The translations under genes were made by a program, and so were the position numbers. A DNA stretch of 64,000 nt from Chinchilla lanigera (taxonomy: Eukaryota; Chordata; Mammalia; Rodentia; Chinchillidae), in assembly GCF_000276665.1 (NCBI RefSeq), contig NW_004955447.1, positions 15,888,258-15,952,257 of the forward strand, written 5' to 3'. The notes beneath the pieces are model-generated. The model made no database searches and was not told the DNA's origin. It worked only from the letters and a program-made list of their open reading frames with translations. Positions 44,433 to 56,180 of the stretch are shown here, in pieces (position 1 is the first letter of the stretch; every line of letters begins with the position of its first letter).

Positions 44433-46496
44433 TTTAAAGAGAAAAAACAAAAATAACAATAAAGCAGTTTCAAAATAGATTAGTAGGACAGTTACAACAA
44501 TTAATACATTGCAATAACTACTACAAAGAGTAGTTATTCAGAGTAGTTATTCAGAGTTCAAGATATAGGCATGATATTCTGTCCAAACAATATTAGTGCA
44601 AACCTTTCTTTTCAATGAAGTAAGAGAAACTAGCTGTATAACATCTTAACTATCTTGTGTATAAATACATTTTTTTTCTTTTTCCCTTTCTTCCTTTCTC
44701 CTTCCCCCATCACAGTTTGTCTTTTCTTTTGAATGGTGTCCTCCCAATTTACAATATTTATTGTACATTTTGGATCTTATTTACTCCATTTTTTCACACT
44801 AATGAGATAACATGATGTTTAACATATGGGTCTGATTTATTTCACTTGAGTATGGTCTCGGGTTGCATCCATTTACCCATAAAAGTCTCCAGTTTATTCT
44901 TCTTTTATGTTTGAGTAGTACTCTGTTGCATATAAAAAACTACATCTTTTTATCCAGTCCTTGATTGATGGGCATTTGTGCTGGTTCCAAGATTCAGCTA
45001 TTACAAATTGTGCTGCTATAAACATGGGTGCACATATATTGCTGTGGTATGATGTTCTTAACTCTTCTGGGAAGATATCCAGAAGAGAAATAGCTGGGTT
45101 GAATGGGATCTCTAATCCTAGTTTTTAAAGAAATCACACTGATTTCTACAGTGGTTGCACCAGTCTACACTCCCACCAACAGTGAGAAGGGTTCCTTTTT
45201 CCCTTCTTTTTCCCTTCCTTTTCCCTTCCTTTTTCTCTTCACTCTGCTGTTTGATTCTTTGAGAAAGGTTCCTTTTTCCCTTAACTATTTGATGACAACA
45301 TTCTTCCTGGAGTGAGATGGAATCTCAGTGTTATTTTAATTTACATTCCTCAAATGACCAGTGATGTTGAACATGTTTTCATATATTTATTTGCCATTTG
45401 TACTTTTTCACCAGATGCCTCTTTTTGGATTGGGTTTTGAATTTGGGGTCTGATTTTTTTCAATTCTTTATATGTCCTAGATAGAGTCCTTTGTCTGAGG
45501 GACAACTGGCTATAATTTTTCCCACTCTGTGGGTTGTCTTTTCACTGTGTTGGTGATTCCTTTTGTTGTGCAAAAGCTTTTTAATAAAGTGAGATCTCAT
45601 TTGTTGATTCTTTGTAATATTTCCCTTGCAATCTGTGTTTTGTTCTTGAAATTTCTACCTACACCTATGTCTTTGAGATTTCTATTTTCTCTTCCAGTAA
45701 ATTTAGTGTTTCTGTTTCAATATTTAGATATTTGATCCATTTTGACTTTAGCACATGGTAATAGACATGGGTCTAGTTTTAGTCTTTGACATGTAGAGAG
45801 ACTACATGTCATTTATTAAAGAGGCTATCTTTCTTCCAGTGAACATGTTTGGCTCTTTTGTCAAAGATAAGGTGGCTGAGTGTGTTTGGGGTTGCATCTG
45901 CATCTTTTATTCTGTTCCACTGATCCTCAGGCCTGTTTTCTTTTTGCCAATACCATGCTGATTTTATCACAGTAGCTTTGTAGTATAATTTCAGGTCTGG
46001 GATTATGATGCCTGCTGCCTTGTCTTTGTTGCCCAGAATAGCTTTTGCTATTCTAAGTCTCTTCTGATTCCAAATGAATTTTAGGAATGTTTTCTCTAGA
46101 TCTGTGAGGTATCTGTATGCTAATGGATTTTCATCAGGATTGCATTAAATCTGCATAGTAGTTTTGGGAGTATGGCCATTTTCACAATGCTGATTCTTCT
46201 TATCCAACAGCAAGGAATATCTTTCCACTTTCAGATATCCTCTTCTATCTCTTTTTTTGGGGCACTGTAATTTTCACTGTACAGACATTTTATATCCTTT
46301 GTTAGACTGATTCCTAAGCATTTCATTTTCTAAGTACTATTCTGAAGGGTGTGCTTTCCCTAACTTCTCTCTGTGAGTTTGTGGCTTTGTGTACAGAAAT
46401 GCTATTGCTCTTTGAGTGCTGACATGTATCCCGCTACACTACTGAATTTGGTTATTAAATCTACAAGCTTTTTGGTGGAGTTTTTAGATGTTTTAA
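44433..46496 (-). repeat. L1, minus strand, 3' UTR and part of ORF2
   Basis: A fresh inverted A-rich tail and 3' UTR begin near 44433. ORF2 follows: 'atggtctcgggttgcatcca', 'ttgtgctgctataaacatgg', 'ccttttgttgtgcaaaagct', 'ttctgttccactgatcc' and 'gcctgctgccttgtctttg'. It runs to about 46496, where sequence belonging to a more downstream part of ORF2 starts again. A 13-bp tandem pair 'agagtagttattc' is at 44527-44552. The copy is truncated before the reverse transcriptase catalytic core and has no intact frame. Confidence 0.75.
45183..45282. repeat. 77-bp insertion in L1: pyrimidine repeat plus templated L1 segment
   Basis: The block 'ggttcctttttccctt' occurs at 45190-45205 and 45267-45282. 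Between the copies are CCCTT-rich repeats and 27 bases (45234-45260) identical to 46582-46608, a part of L1 ORF2 that does not belong at this place in the element. Confidence 0.9.
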
Positions 46497-46707
46497 TTTT
46501 TGTGAGTTCTTTGCATATTCCATATATTAGTCCTGTATCTGAGGAGTAGCTGGCAAAAAAATTTCCCCATTCTGTAGGTTGTCTCTTCACTCTGCTGTTT
46601 GATTCTTTTGCAGTACAGAAGATTTTTAGTCTGATAAAATCCCATTCTTTAATTTCCTGTTATTTCTTGTGAAACTGAAGTTCTGTTTAGAAAGTTCTTT
46701 CTATACT

Positions 46708-47067
46708 TGTTATGGTTTGTGTCTGGGTGTCCCCCCAAAGCCTCATGTGGTCATGGGGCAGGCTTTTAGAGTTTGATTGATTATGGGTGTGAGAGCTGCA
46801 CCAGCCCTGGGGTGGATAGTTTGCATATGTAAGGGAGAGCAAGAGGCTGCTTGAGGCCATTCCTCCCCCATTCCTGGCTTTTGTGCTTGTTGCTTTGCTG
46901 TGTTCTGTCGCCATGAGCTGTAGTTCTCTGCCATGTGCCACTCTGCCTCGTAATTTGCCAAGTACGGACTGAAACCTCCACAAACTGTAAACGAAATAAA
47001 CCTTTCCTTCCTTAATTTTGGGTGTCAGGTATTTTGTCCCAGCAACGAGAGGAAAGTAACCAAGACA
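46708..47067 (+). repeat. ERVL-MaLR-type solo LTR inside L1
   Basis: A complete 360-bp LTR with canonical TG...CA ends: start 'tgttatggtttgtgtctggg', 'ccccccaaagcctcatgtgg', 'ggactgaaacctccacaaac', 'aacgaaataaacctttcc' (polyadenylation-like), 'ggtgtcaggtattttgtccc', end 'gtaaccaagaca'. Flanks 'atact' and 'atacc' (46703-46707, 47068-47072) form a 5-bp TSD with one difference. L1 resumes exactly with 'cctatgtcttcaag'. It resembles the LTR at 11920 but is better preserved. Confidence 0.88.
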
Positions 47068-48587
47068 ATACCTATGTCTTCAAGTGTTTTACTTATTTTA
47101 TCTGCCAGTACATTTAACATTTCTGTTTGAATGTTTAGATATTTGATCTATTTTGATTTTAATGTAGTACATGGTGAGAGATAAGGGTCCAGTTTCAATC
47201 TTCACACAGATAACCAGTTTTCCTAGCACCACTTGTTGAATATGGTATCTTTCCTCCAGCATATGTTTTTGGTCCTTTGTCAAAAAGCAAATAGCTGAAT
47301 GTGTCTAGGGAAGTTTCTATGTCCTCAATTCTGTTCCACTGATCCAGTATCTGTTTTTGTCCCACCATGCAATTTTTATCACTATTGCTCTGTAGTATAG
47401 TTTGAAATCAGATACTGCCATGCATCCTACTTTGCTCTTGTCCAAAATTACTTTTGTTATTCTGTGTCTCTTCTGGCTCCATATTAATTTTAGGATTATT
47501 TTTTCTAGGTTAGTAAAGTACACTATTGGTATTTTGATTGGGACTGCACTGAATCTGTGTATGTTTTGGGAGTATGGTGATTTTGATAATATTGGTTCTG
47601 CCTATCCAGGAGCAGGGGACATCGTTCCATTTTCTGATGTCCTCTTCAATCTCTTTTTGTAGAGTGCTATAGTTTTCTTTGTAGAGGTCTTTCACTTCCT
47701 TGGTTAGATTAATTCCTAGGCATTTCATTTTTCTTGAAGCTACTGCGAATGGTATTATTTTCATAATTTTTTTCTCATCCTGTTGGTGTACACAAATGCT
47801 AAAGATTTTGGTGTGTTGATCTTGTATCCAGCTACATGGCTGAAGTTCATTATTAATTCTAAGAGTTTTCTGGTATTGTTCTTTGGGTCTTCTATGTAGA
47901 GTATCATGTCATCTGCAAATAATGATAACTTGGTTCTTCCTTTCCTAGATGTATCCCTTTTATTTCTTTCTCTTGCCTGATTGCTCTGGGTAATGTTTCA
48001 ATTACTATGTTAAATAAAAGAGGTGATAGTGGGCATCCTTGTCTTATTCCTGATTTGGGAGAAAATGCTTTTAGTTTTTCCCCATTTAATATGATACTGG
48101 CAATTGGTTTGTGATATATAACTTTTGTCATATTCAGGTACGACCCTCTTCAAAGTTTTACCATGAAGGGATGCTGGATTTTGTTGATAGTCTTTTCTGC
48201 ATCTATTTGTAGGATCACATGGTTTTTGATCTTGTTTCTGCTTATGCGGTGTATTATATTTATCGACTTATGTACGTTGAAACTCCCAAACGAGTCTTGC
48301 AACTCTGATGAAACACAATTGATCATGATGTGTAATCTTTTTGATAATGTGTTACATTCCTTTGCTAATATCTTGTTGAGGATTTTTGCATCTATGTTCA
48401 TTAAGGAGATTAGCATATTTTTCTTTTTTGCTTGGATATTCATCTGGTTTTGGGGTCAGGGAGATACTACCTTCCATAGATGAGTTTGGGAGCACTCTAT
48501 CTCTTTAAATTTCTCTGAAGAGCTTGATACAGCATCTTTAAAGGTTTTGTGGAATTTAGCAGTGAATCCAGCAGGTCCTGGGCTTTT

Positions 48588-48678
48588 TTTTTTTGGTTTT
48601 TCTCCGGTACCGGGAACTGAAATCAGGACCTTGCGCTTGCTAGGCAGGCACTTTGCCGCTGAGCTAAATCCCCAGCCC
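48588..48678 (-). repeat. ID-type SINE
   Basis: The minus strand reads 'ggggctggggatttagctca', 'gcggcaaagtgcctgcctag', 'aggtcctgatttcagttccc', 'ggtaccgg' and an A-tail. A perfect 16-bp TSD, 'caggtcctgggctttt', is at 48572-48587 and 48679-48694. It is nearly intact and probably the youngest SINE here. It sits in L1. Confidence 0.95.
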
Positions 48679-49769
48679 CAGGTCCTGGGCTTTTAATAAA
48701 GTTGGTAGATTCTTCATTACTGTGGCAATCAGTAGCCTATCTCCATAAATATGTTATTAAACATAGCTTTAGAAAACAAGATACTCTTCATGATAAAACC
48801 AAAAGTTATAAAGTATCTCAGACTAATTAATGAAAGGACATTTATAATAATATCTCTGATATAATGAGTTTGTTCACTGTATGAATATTTATTCATCTGT
48901 GAAAATATTTAGTGTACTCTTTTGTATGGAGGTTATGTGCTTAAGCTTATGTAAATAAGATTTCTTTAAAAGTAGGAAATTTTGTAGACAAAAAGTAATG
49001 AGACAACAAGAAGTAGAGGTCAGAAATTTCAAAGTAATCAAAATAATTTGATTAAGAAATAACTCCTCAAGATCTTGGGGAAGAGAATATGAATTTATTA
49101 GGCAATATCTGTAGGACCTGGATATATGAGAAGCTGTTCTATGTTTTTGATGGAATGACTTAATATAATTGGAATGTTAGTTCTTTGTAAAGGAATCTAT
49201 AAATTCAATGAAATATCAGTTGAAAGTCCAGCTACATTTTAGAAGGAAACTCAGTTTTTCCTAGATATGGAAGGGTAAAGATTGTGAATAGGCTGACCTT
49301 GAAAAAGAAGAGGAAAGGGTGGAGGCAGCCGGGAGGGCACTGACTTTACTGCAGAGTCACAATGACGCAACCAGTGCACTTCTCATGATGGAAAACTGCA
49401 AAAAAGCAAGCGGGGCTGGGGGAGACACTGTTCTAACCCCACGTATACGCGGGGACTGCTGCTGGCCTGCAGCCCCAAAATACGAAGGGTAAAAACACCA
49501 AGTTAAAAGATATGAGGAAAATTCTGGGGACTCACACATGAGGACGAAATTTCAAACAAAACTCCCAGCGCAGGAACCATGAGGCGAAAACTGACTGATT
49601 TCATTTCATCAAAATAAGCTTTGTGTTTAATGAAAACAGCCATGGATAGAGGTAAGAGAGGACCAGTGAGTTTGTGATTGTCACAGTTACCGTCTCGTCA
49701 CGGAGGCACCTTACCGGACACCCACAGCTTTAAGGAGGAGAGGCTGGAGTTCAGGGTTGCGGTCAGCAA

Positions 49770-49833
49770 TGTGTTATGTACATGTACCAACTCCACACAA
49801 GGAGCATAAACATTATGTACTGAAAACAAGCAG
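49770..49833 (+). repeat. Very short L1 3'-terminal copy
   Basis: 'tgttatgtacatgtaccaac' through 'aaacattatgtactgaaaac' is about 90% identical by eye to 35240-35303, the terminal block of the plus-strand L1 at 34255-35380. It seems to be an extreme 5'-truncated insertion or a SINE-sized derivative of the same family. Confidence 0.7.
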
Positions 49834-49849
49834 TCAGCAGGATCCAAGG

Positions 49850-50010
49850 AAGAACCGTGTGGCTAAGGGGCAGAGCCAGGAAAAGTGGCTCACACCACAG
49901 CCACCCGGAAGCAGAGAGGGAAGGGAGGGGCGGGAGGGAGGAACACCCTTCCAGGCCTCCTAACAGCAAGTCAGCTCTAGCCTCCCATAATTCAGTGGCC
50001 TTCCAAAATC
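49850..50010 (-). repeat. Possible LTR fragment
   Basis: 'acccttccaggcctcctaac' and 'agcctcccataattcagtgg' recall inverted MaLR LTR text seen elsewhere in the window. No ends are visible, so this is tentative. Confidence 0.3.
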
Positions 50011-50720
50011 CCTTCCCCTAGCACAGGGAGCTCCTGGGGGACAGTTAGCTATAAACAGGAATCCTAACGCAAATATAGTCAAAGAAAAAGAACATGAGAT
50101 GCACAAGAATAGGAAATCTAAAATGATATCTAGCTTGTGATGAGATGCTCAGACTCACTGGGGTTTACGAGGAACGCAAATCAGAGCAAAAAATTATAGC
50201 TTCACACCTATTAGATTAGCACATGAGCCCATGTGGCAGAGCTGGATACATACGGCGGAGACATCAGGATGCCGGGGCTCGGCTGCTGGCGTGTGAGCTG
50301 GTAGAGCTGTGCTGGAGAGCCGCCGGCCCTATTCGGTCTCATTGACAATATGTCTTTCCTAGAACCCAGCAGTCCTTCCAGGGAATGCAGAGGTTTGTCT
50401 GGGTTCCCATCCCAGAGAAATTCCTGTGCAGTTGTATAAGGCGACATATTGGAAGGTGTTCATTCCTTTTCGGGGGTGGAGACAATCCAGGGTTCCTTAT
50501 TGAAGAAATGGAGAAATATTAGCAATAACACGTACAGGGGAATATTAGAGAGCAGTTGAACAGTAGGTTTGCTGTTTGTGGAAAAACATGAAGAGGCGCT
50601 GAAGCTAGAATGCTGAGTACAAAGGTGGAAAGCAGAATGATGCACGGAGCGCAGCGTGCTTCCTGCACATTGAAGAGTCTGCATGCAGGACCCCAGTATT
50701 AGTGCCACAAGATGTGAGAA

Positions 50721-53489
50721 GTGCGCATGCGTACTAGAAAGGAGCCTGGCGTGGGTTAACGAAGAGGGCGCACCAGGAACTAAGGACCTGAGATCTAACG
50801 TGGCAAGTACGAAGGAGGAGAGGAGGAATCAGGCTGGAGGGTTACTCTCATCCGGACGCTCTTGCAGGGCCAGTCAGGGTCCGAAGAGGCTGTCTCAAGA
50901 GTCTTGCCCTGTGAAGTGGCCTTGGGGAAGTCACTCGCTGAAAAAGCAATTCAAGGCAGAGCAGTGGGATAGACCCACCCACGGGCGAACCAGCCAGCAG
51001 GAAAATGTGGGAACCTGGCCGCCCAAGGCAGCCTAGGAACCTCTTTCACTCGTCAGGTGTTAGAAACAGAATGTCCGTAGCACGATCAGAAAGTTGGTCC
51101 TTGGGAACTGAGCAGAGGGAGGGGAGGGATACAGATCCCCGTATCCCAGATCTGCGCAGATCCGTGCCACAGAGGGCCGCTCCTTATTCACTGCCACCGG
51201 CAGCTCACACTGGTTCACAGGGCTAAAAGTGTCTAGACTTATTCAGGCTAACGAGCATATTGTACAGACAATAATTTAAGGTGAGCTTAAAATCTACAGT
51301 AAAGCACAGGGGTATTGTACATAGGTATGAGCAATCAAGTCCCACTGGAAGAATTGATGAGGTTGTACATGTTCCGAAACATTTCCTACAGAGCCTGAAA
51401 ATCTCGTAAATGAAGGCTCCAGGTAATGCGTTGAGATCCTTCTCTGACACACACTTGTAACCAGTCTCTATGTTTTCATTTTTCAATGAACAAAGCCATG
51501 CTTGGAAATTACTTTCTAGTCTCTTTTCCCTATGTGGAGCTGTATCCATTAATTTTGTTCCAGAAGCAGAGACTTCTAAAATTTTTCCTTATCTCGAATC
51601 TGTGTATTCCAGGCCAGGCAGCCCTGTAATAATTTATTTTAATTATTCATGTCGCTGGTCTTGAAGGACCAGTAAGTATTCTGCATGTCACCATGGAAAC
51701 CAGTGCAAGCCGCAGGCAGGTTTTATCAGTCTGCTCCATCTACAATGCTCCTGCTGATCTGACTGCTAAAATGAGAGACCGGACAGGAGCTGGGATGAGC
51801 TCCAAGTTCAGCAGAATGGTCTCAGAAGTGGAGGACAGTCTCACTGGAAGGCAGCGTGGCCAGCTGACTATCAGGGATGCCCACACACTTTGAAGAGGGA
51901 GCTACTACGGCTCCCTTAAAGACATTTCCTCCTTCCTTGTCAGGCTGAGAAATAACTCACCTTGTCTACATCTACACTGTCTGCTCTTTCAGGCCAGGTG
52001 TGGGATGTGCGTTGTGTTAACCTTTGAGGTTCCATTCTCAGAGAGATTCTTTTATGGTATACCCTACGTAAAGAGCTGGCGCAGTGCCTTGGACAGAACA
52101 TCCAGCAAGCATCATGGTAAGGGATTTTTTAAGTTAATTCAGTAGCAGCAGACACTCATTTACTTGACTTTTATAGGAAAGGGACATTGTTCATTCAAGC
52201 TGTATCTAAAAAAATAAACTTACAGTGCTAAATTTTACATAGAATGTCAAAAATTATAACCACGTGCAACCCCAAGTGTAGTACACTTACACCGTCACCT
52301 TTGGCCTTGTGAAAAACATTTTGCAATGTTCTCATTTTTTCTTTTTCATTACAGGCTGGTGAAAACTTTGTCATGGGTCAGGTCTGCTTCTTTGACCAGT
52401 GTTTGGAAACCAGATATAATTGAATTGTTTGTCTAAAATATTTTCAGGGTTAAATCATTTTCTGCTTTTTTGTATTTCCTGGCTTGTTTGCGCTGGTTTC
52501 TTACTTGCAACATTTAAAAAGTTTCCATTCCTTTTAAATATAATAAGTGTGATCTATAGTTATTTATTTATTTTTTGTCTAAAATACCTTCCGTTGTCCT
52601 GATCTCCTGGTTCCTTTCTTCTCTGCCTTGTGCTGTCTGTGAGGATAGCTTTGGGAGGTTAGTTCTCCCCTTACCTTTGTTGACTTTGAAACTTGCTAGC
52701 ACGCAGTAGTCTCACAATTCCTTTTATTCAAGGAGCTTAACATGCTTTGCATAGCGTGCCCTAACCCTGTCATCTGGCATTTTCTGCTTACCGGAGGGGA
52801 GGCAGGCATTCACATCACGTCGGCCTCAGGGGATGATGTGGGTGTTTAAGGCTTCCCCTCAACACCTCCCAAGGGCGAGCTTCTGCTCTGAGACCATGGA
52901 GGTGGGTGGTGGTCAAGGTTGCTCTCGGGACGCTGGAAAACAGAACTCCCAGCCTCCGGGTCCTGAGCCTGCTGCTGCCCCTGGGAACGGCAAGGCTGCA
53001 AGGGCCTGGGAGGTTTGTCCTTTGGGTGATTCGACTTCACTTTTGCAGGGAGATGCAACTCCCTGCAAGAAAACATTTACTATTAGCCAAAGGTGAAGGT
53101 ACTGTTCTTTGCAGGAAAAGGGTCCCGTTACAAAGTATTATTCGTTCCTACAAAATTAATTTCATGTTCAAGACTTTGCTTTGATTTTCCTAGAAAACCG
53201 CAAACCTTCAAGGAGCTGCTCCCCAAACGTCAGACGGCAAACTGTGCGAAGCTTGCCACCTAGCGGTCAGCCTTGACGTTACTCTTCCACTAGAAGAGGC
53301 CCCTGATGGTTTTCTTCCTCTGCTGAGGACCCGCTCACTGGGTCTTATTTTGTTTTGTGTTACGCTGTGCCGATTGTTCTTTTGATCTTTGGTTCTTAAA
53401 TTCAGCTTACCCAGGTTTTGATCACTGATGCTGTGCACTTCTGAGGAGCGCTCGTGATCTTGCCCACAGTCTCATTTTCTGCCCCACCT
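50721..53489. other. Unassigned DNA, no gene seen
   Basis: About 2.8 kb with no recognised repeat. Frames of 90-117 codons at 50683-51036 and 52906-53184 lack motifs and have open frames opposite them. Confidence 0.4.
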
Positions 53490-53665
53490 AAAGCGCTCTG
53501 AGGATTATGGACGCACATCCCCAGCACTCTTACTCGGCTACGCACTTGTTCCTCACCAGCAGGGTGCACATCCGGTGCTTCCAGGACACGACCCGATCGC
53601 ACGTCTCTAGCATACCCTGCACCTAGCACAGGGCAGTGCTCCGTGGATGCAGGAATGAATCAGTG
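53490..53665 (+). repeat. L2-like 3' end relic
   Basis: The ending 'acctagcacagggcagtgct' and 'ccgtggatgcaggaatgaat' follows the plus-strand L2 3' terminus pattern. The upstream part is too decayed to be certain. Confidence 0.4.
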
Positions 53666-54405
53666 AAAAAGGTTTCCTATGGAAGATTAAAAAGGCAAGA
53701 GTAATTTTTTTTTTGTAACGCCCAGTTTTCTCTCATGCTCAGAAAAGTATTCCATCTCGGAAAGGTGAATTTAACAAACAACCCTAAGAAAGATGGTAGC
53801 AGGCTAATCACAATCGTTGTTGGAGGGCAATACCCTGAATTCAAAGGTGAATGCGCTTTGATGATGGTGAGCGTGTATTCACCTTTCACAGCCAGAGTCC
53901 CTCCCCTGTCTCCTGACGCTGCAAGGCAGAGCTAAATTACCGTCTTTCTCTTACACCAAGCTCTGCTTGTAACCTGACGTGTTAATAAAATGAGCGTTCA
54001 TTTACGGCAGAGACCAGCACAGAACAAGGAGCCATAAACAAGCCGAGAAAGTCGTAAAGCAAACCAGCAAACAAAACCTCTAAATGACCCAGTCTCCTTG
54101 CAAAGAGGAGCAGCCACGTTTGGCTGGTGGGATCGGTGTACATCACTGTGTAGCACTTCCTAGAAAAGCTCCTCGGAGTGAGAAGGCTTTCTCCCTCGCT
54201 TTTCTCGTTCTTCCTGTCTACAGCTTGGGGTGGCTGGAACTCTAGTGGCCCCCCTGAGGATAGAAGGCCTTTATGGGAGATGCCTCAGTCTCTGATGCAT
54301 TGGGGGCCACCATTCCTACCTAGATCTCCTTCTTCTGGATTCTTCATTACCTGAGAATAAAAGCTCCCTAATCTGTTTTGGGGAGAGCTTCTGTTACTTG
54401 GAGTT
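53666..54405. other. Unassigned DNA, no gene seen
   Basis: Nothing recognised apart from a T9 tract near 53706. Confidence 0.4.
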
Positions 54406-54785
54406 TGTGTTAATCAACTTTGTGTCACTATAAAAACTGAGATAAATCAACTTATAAAGACAAAGGATTTACTTTAGCTCACAGCTCTGGTGGCCCCAGT
54501 CTATGGTTGGTTGGCCCTGCTGCCTTTAGGCCTGTTCCAAGGCAGCACATCATGGTAGGGAGCACATGGAACATGACTGCTCACCGCATCACCAGGAAGA
54601 AAGACAGGAAGAGACCAGGGACCCAAAGCCCTCTTTCAGGGCATATCCTCACGATGCTGAGACCTCCCTCGAGGGGAAGGCCTCTTCCCTCTTAAAGTTT
54701 CCATCATCTCCCAACAGCCCCAAGCTGGGGCCAGGCCTGCACACGGGGGCCTTTGGACAGCATTCAAGACCCAAACGATCGCACA
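54406..54785 (-). repeat. ERVL-MaLR-type LTR
   Basis: The inverted start 'gttaatcaactttgtgtcac', then 'aaaggatttactttagctca', 'cagtctatggttggttggcc', 'ttccaaggcagcacatcatg' and 'gggcatatcctcacgatgct', follows the inverted MaLR order. Ends are approximate. Confidence 0.6.
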
Positions 54786-55270
54786 GCAGAACTCAATTCC
54801 TAACAGCTAAAACCCCTTAGGAAACACCGGCCTATGTTTAAAGTTTGCTCACACCTTGTATTCAATGAAGGGTCAGTTCCTTCATTGAAGTCATAGTTAG
54901 AGAAAATGTTTTGTGGAGTTAAGAATAATTTTTCCAGAAAAATCGGGGTCTGTGATTTGAGGGACACAGAGGGCTGATCTTTTTGAAGAGGCATTCTGCA
55001 TGTTATGGCCATCCAGAGACAATAAAGCGTAAAAGGATTCACAGTTAGTTGTTTAGTGAACGTTGGGGTTTACTATTTGGAACACGATAGCATCAGCTAT
55101 ACAGGCTGAAAGTTCTTTTCAGTTGATATAATTAGTCTTGTTTATAGTATTGGAAAAAATTACCCAGAGTTCTACAGTCTCCAACACATGACTTCAGCTA
55201 TAAAATTGAGAGAAATCACACAGTCACCTATAGAAGATTTTGCCAGTTCTCTTACCAGAGAAAGGTAACT
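54786..55270. other. Unassigned DNA, no gene seen
   Basis: Nothing recognised. A local direct repeat of 'ttgaatgaag'-like words occurs near 54860-54890. Confidence 0.4.
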
Positions 55271-55274
55271 AAGA

Positions 55275-55590
55275 ATATAAGATTTGCAATCATAACTATC
55301 TGAGCTTGAGTCTGGCTCTGCCACTTTTTTGCTATTTGATGTTTATTAGTGAATGTCAGTTATATACAATACTAGCTTTTATTCGGCATATTTGTATGTG
55401 CTGTTGGATACGATAGTAGTTTCCACTGATTTTGATAGAAGTATTTAAATTGCTAAGCCTGCTTCCCCATCTGTGATATGCAGTGTACACATGTAGTAAG
55501 GGCTGATAGGTAATTGTAAGGATTAAATGAGGTTTATCCATGCTTAGCCAACAGCCTAGTGTATGCATTAAGTATTTAACAAAATAGGAA
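55275..55590 (+). repeat. MIR SINE with an internal insertion
   Basis: 'gcttgagtctggctctgcca' opens the plus-strand MIR text, which resumes after about 110 unrelated bases with 'cttccccatctgtgatatgc' and 'gtaaggattaaatgaggttt'. Confidence 0.5.
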
Positions 55591-55829
55591 CAGCAGTGAG
55601 AACTCAGGGCGGGCAGTCCTACTCGCAGATCCTGTAGCATTTCAGCCAGTTGTCCTAGGGCCTGGACCCAGGTGGTTAGCTTGTCCTTCAGGACCTGCTG
55701 ACCCGGACACCAGGGAAGTCGCTCCCAAAGGGCTGCCGCACAGCTGGAGCTGAGAACACCAGAGCCTTTGTCTTGCAGCTCAGTTGATTGGACCAAAGCC
55801 TCCCTTCACCTCTGTCCTTCCGCCTTTCA

Positions 55830-56180
55830 CCCCTCCAGACCCCAGCTCATACGTGACTTCCTTTTGCAGCCTGACCTGGGCACCCGAGATAGCAGGTGAG
55901 TCCCTCCTGGAACACACCAGGCACACTGAACCTGAGCATGCAGAGCCATTTGTCTCCACTGTCACGCTGAAATCCCGACATTCAGGGGCTATGTATTATC
56001 TCCTTTATCTCCCGATACTTTATGCTCAGCATTTAATAGGCAGTTAGCAAATGCTTGTAAGAGCAAAACAGTTTTGTGAATGCTCAGTGTCCTTGGATGG
56101 AATCTGCAAGCTTCTTTGCCTCTCAGTCTTCATTGCTCCATCTGGTTAAATTCCCAGGACCAGTAACGCAGAGGGAAAAG
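55830..56180 (+). repeat. L2-like and MIR-like relics
   Basis: 'gaccccagctcatacgtgac' and 'gcatttaataggcagttagc' are compatible with a plus-strand L2 fragment. 'gcctctcagtcttcattgct' with 'ccatctggttaaattccc' near 56120 is MIR-like. Both are weak. Confidence 0.35.

Larger units (their letters stand above)
46497..48735 (-). repeat. L1, minus strand, ORF2 with RT remnants
   Basis: ORF2 restarts with 'gagttctttgcatattccat' and proceeds to the reverse transcriptase region. Minus-strand frame pieces carry recognisable ORF2p motifs: CLGINLTKEVKDLYKENY and [13 protein letters not shown] (47510-47764), [16 protein letters not shown] (47904-48131) and SLMNIDAKILNKILAKE with a VILQIDAEK motif-A region (48150-48443). 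Frameshifts separate these frames, and the catalytic FADD region is out of frame after YHYLQM. The element is interrupted by an LTR (46708-47067) and an ID SINE (48588-48678), and ends near 48735. Confidence 0.8.
49020..50720 (+). repeat. Old L1 (L1M/L1ME-like), plus strand, interrupted
   Basis: Decayed ORF2 text in plus orientation: 'tctataaattcaatgaaata', 'gaccttgaaaaagaagagga', then 'gggactcacacatgaggacg', 'ttcatttcatcaaaataagc', and after an interruption at about 49700-50020 'gagatgctcagactcactgg', 'aacgcaaatcagagcaaaaa', 'aacacgtacaggggaatatt'. The order matches a single L1M-type element. It is very diverged. Confidence 0.6.

Noticed and set aside
44527..44552. CRISPR-like or satellite array
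   Set aside because: Only two 13-bp units with no spacers, inside an L1 3' UTR. A local slippage duplication explains it.
55356..55796. 146-codon minus-strand open frame
   Set aside because: It overlaps a MIR relic, has no motif, and its composition changes abruptly within the frame.
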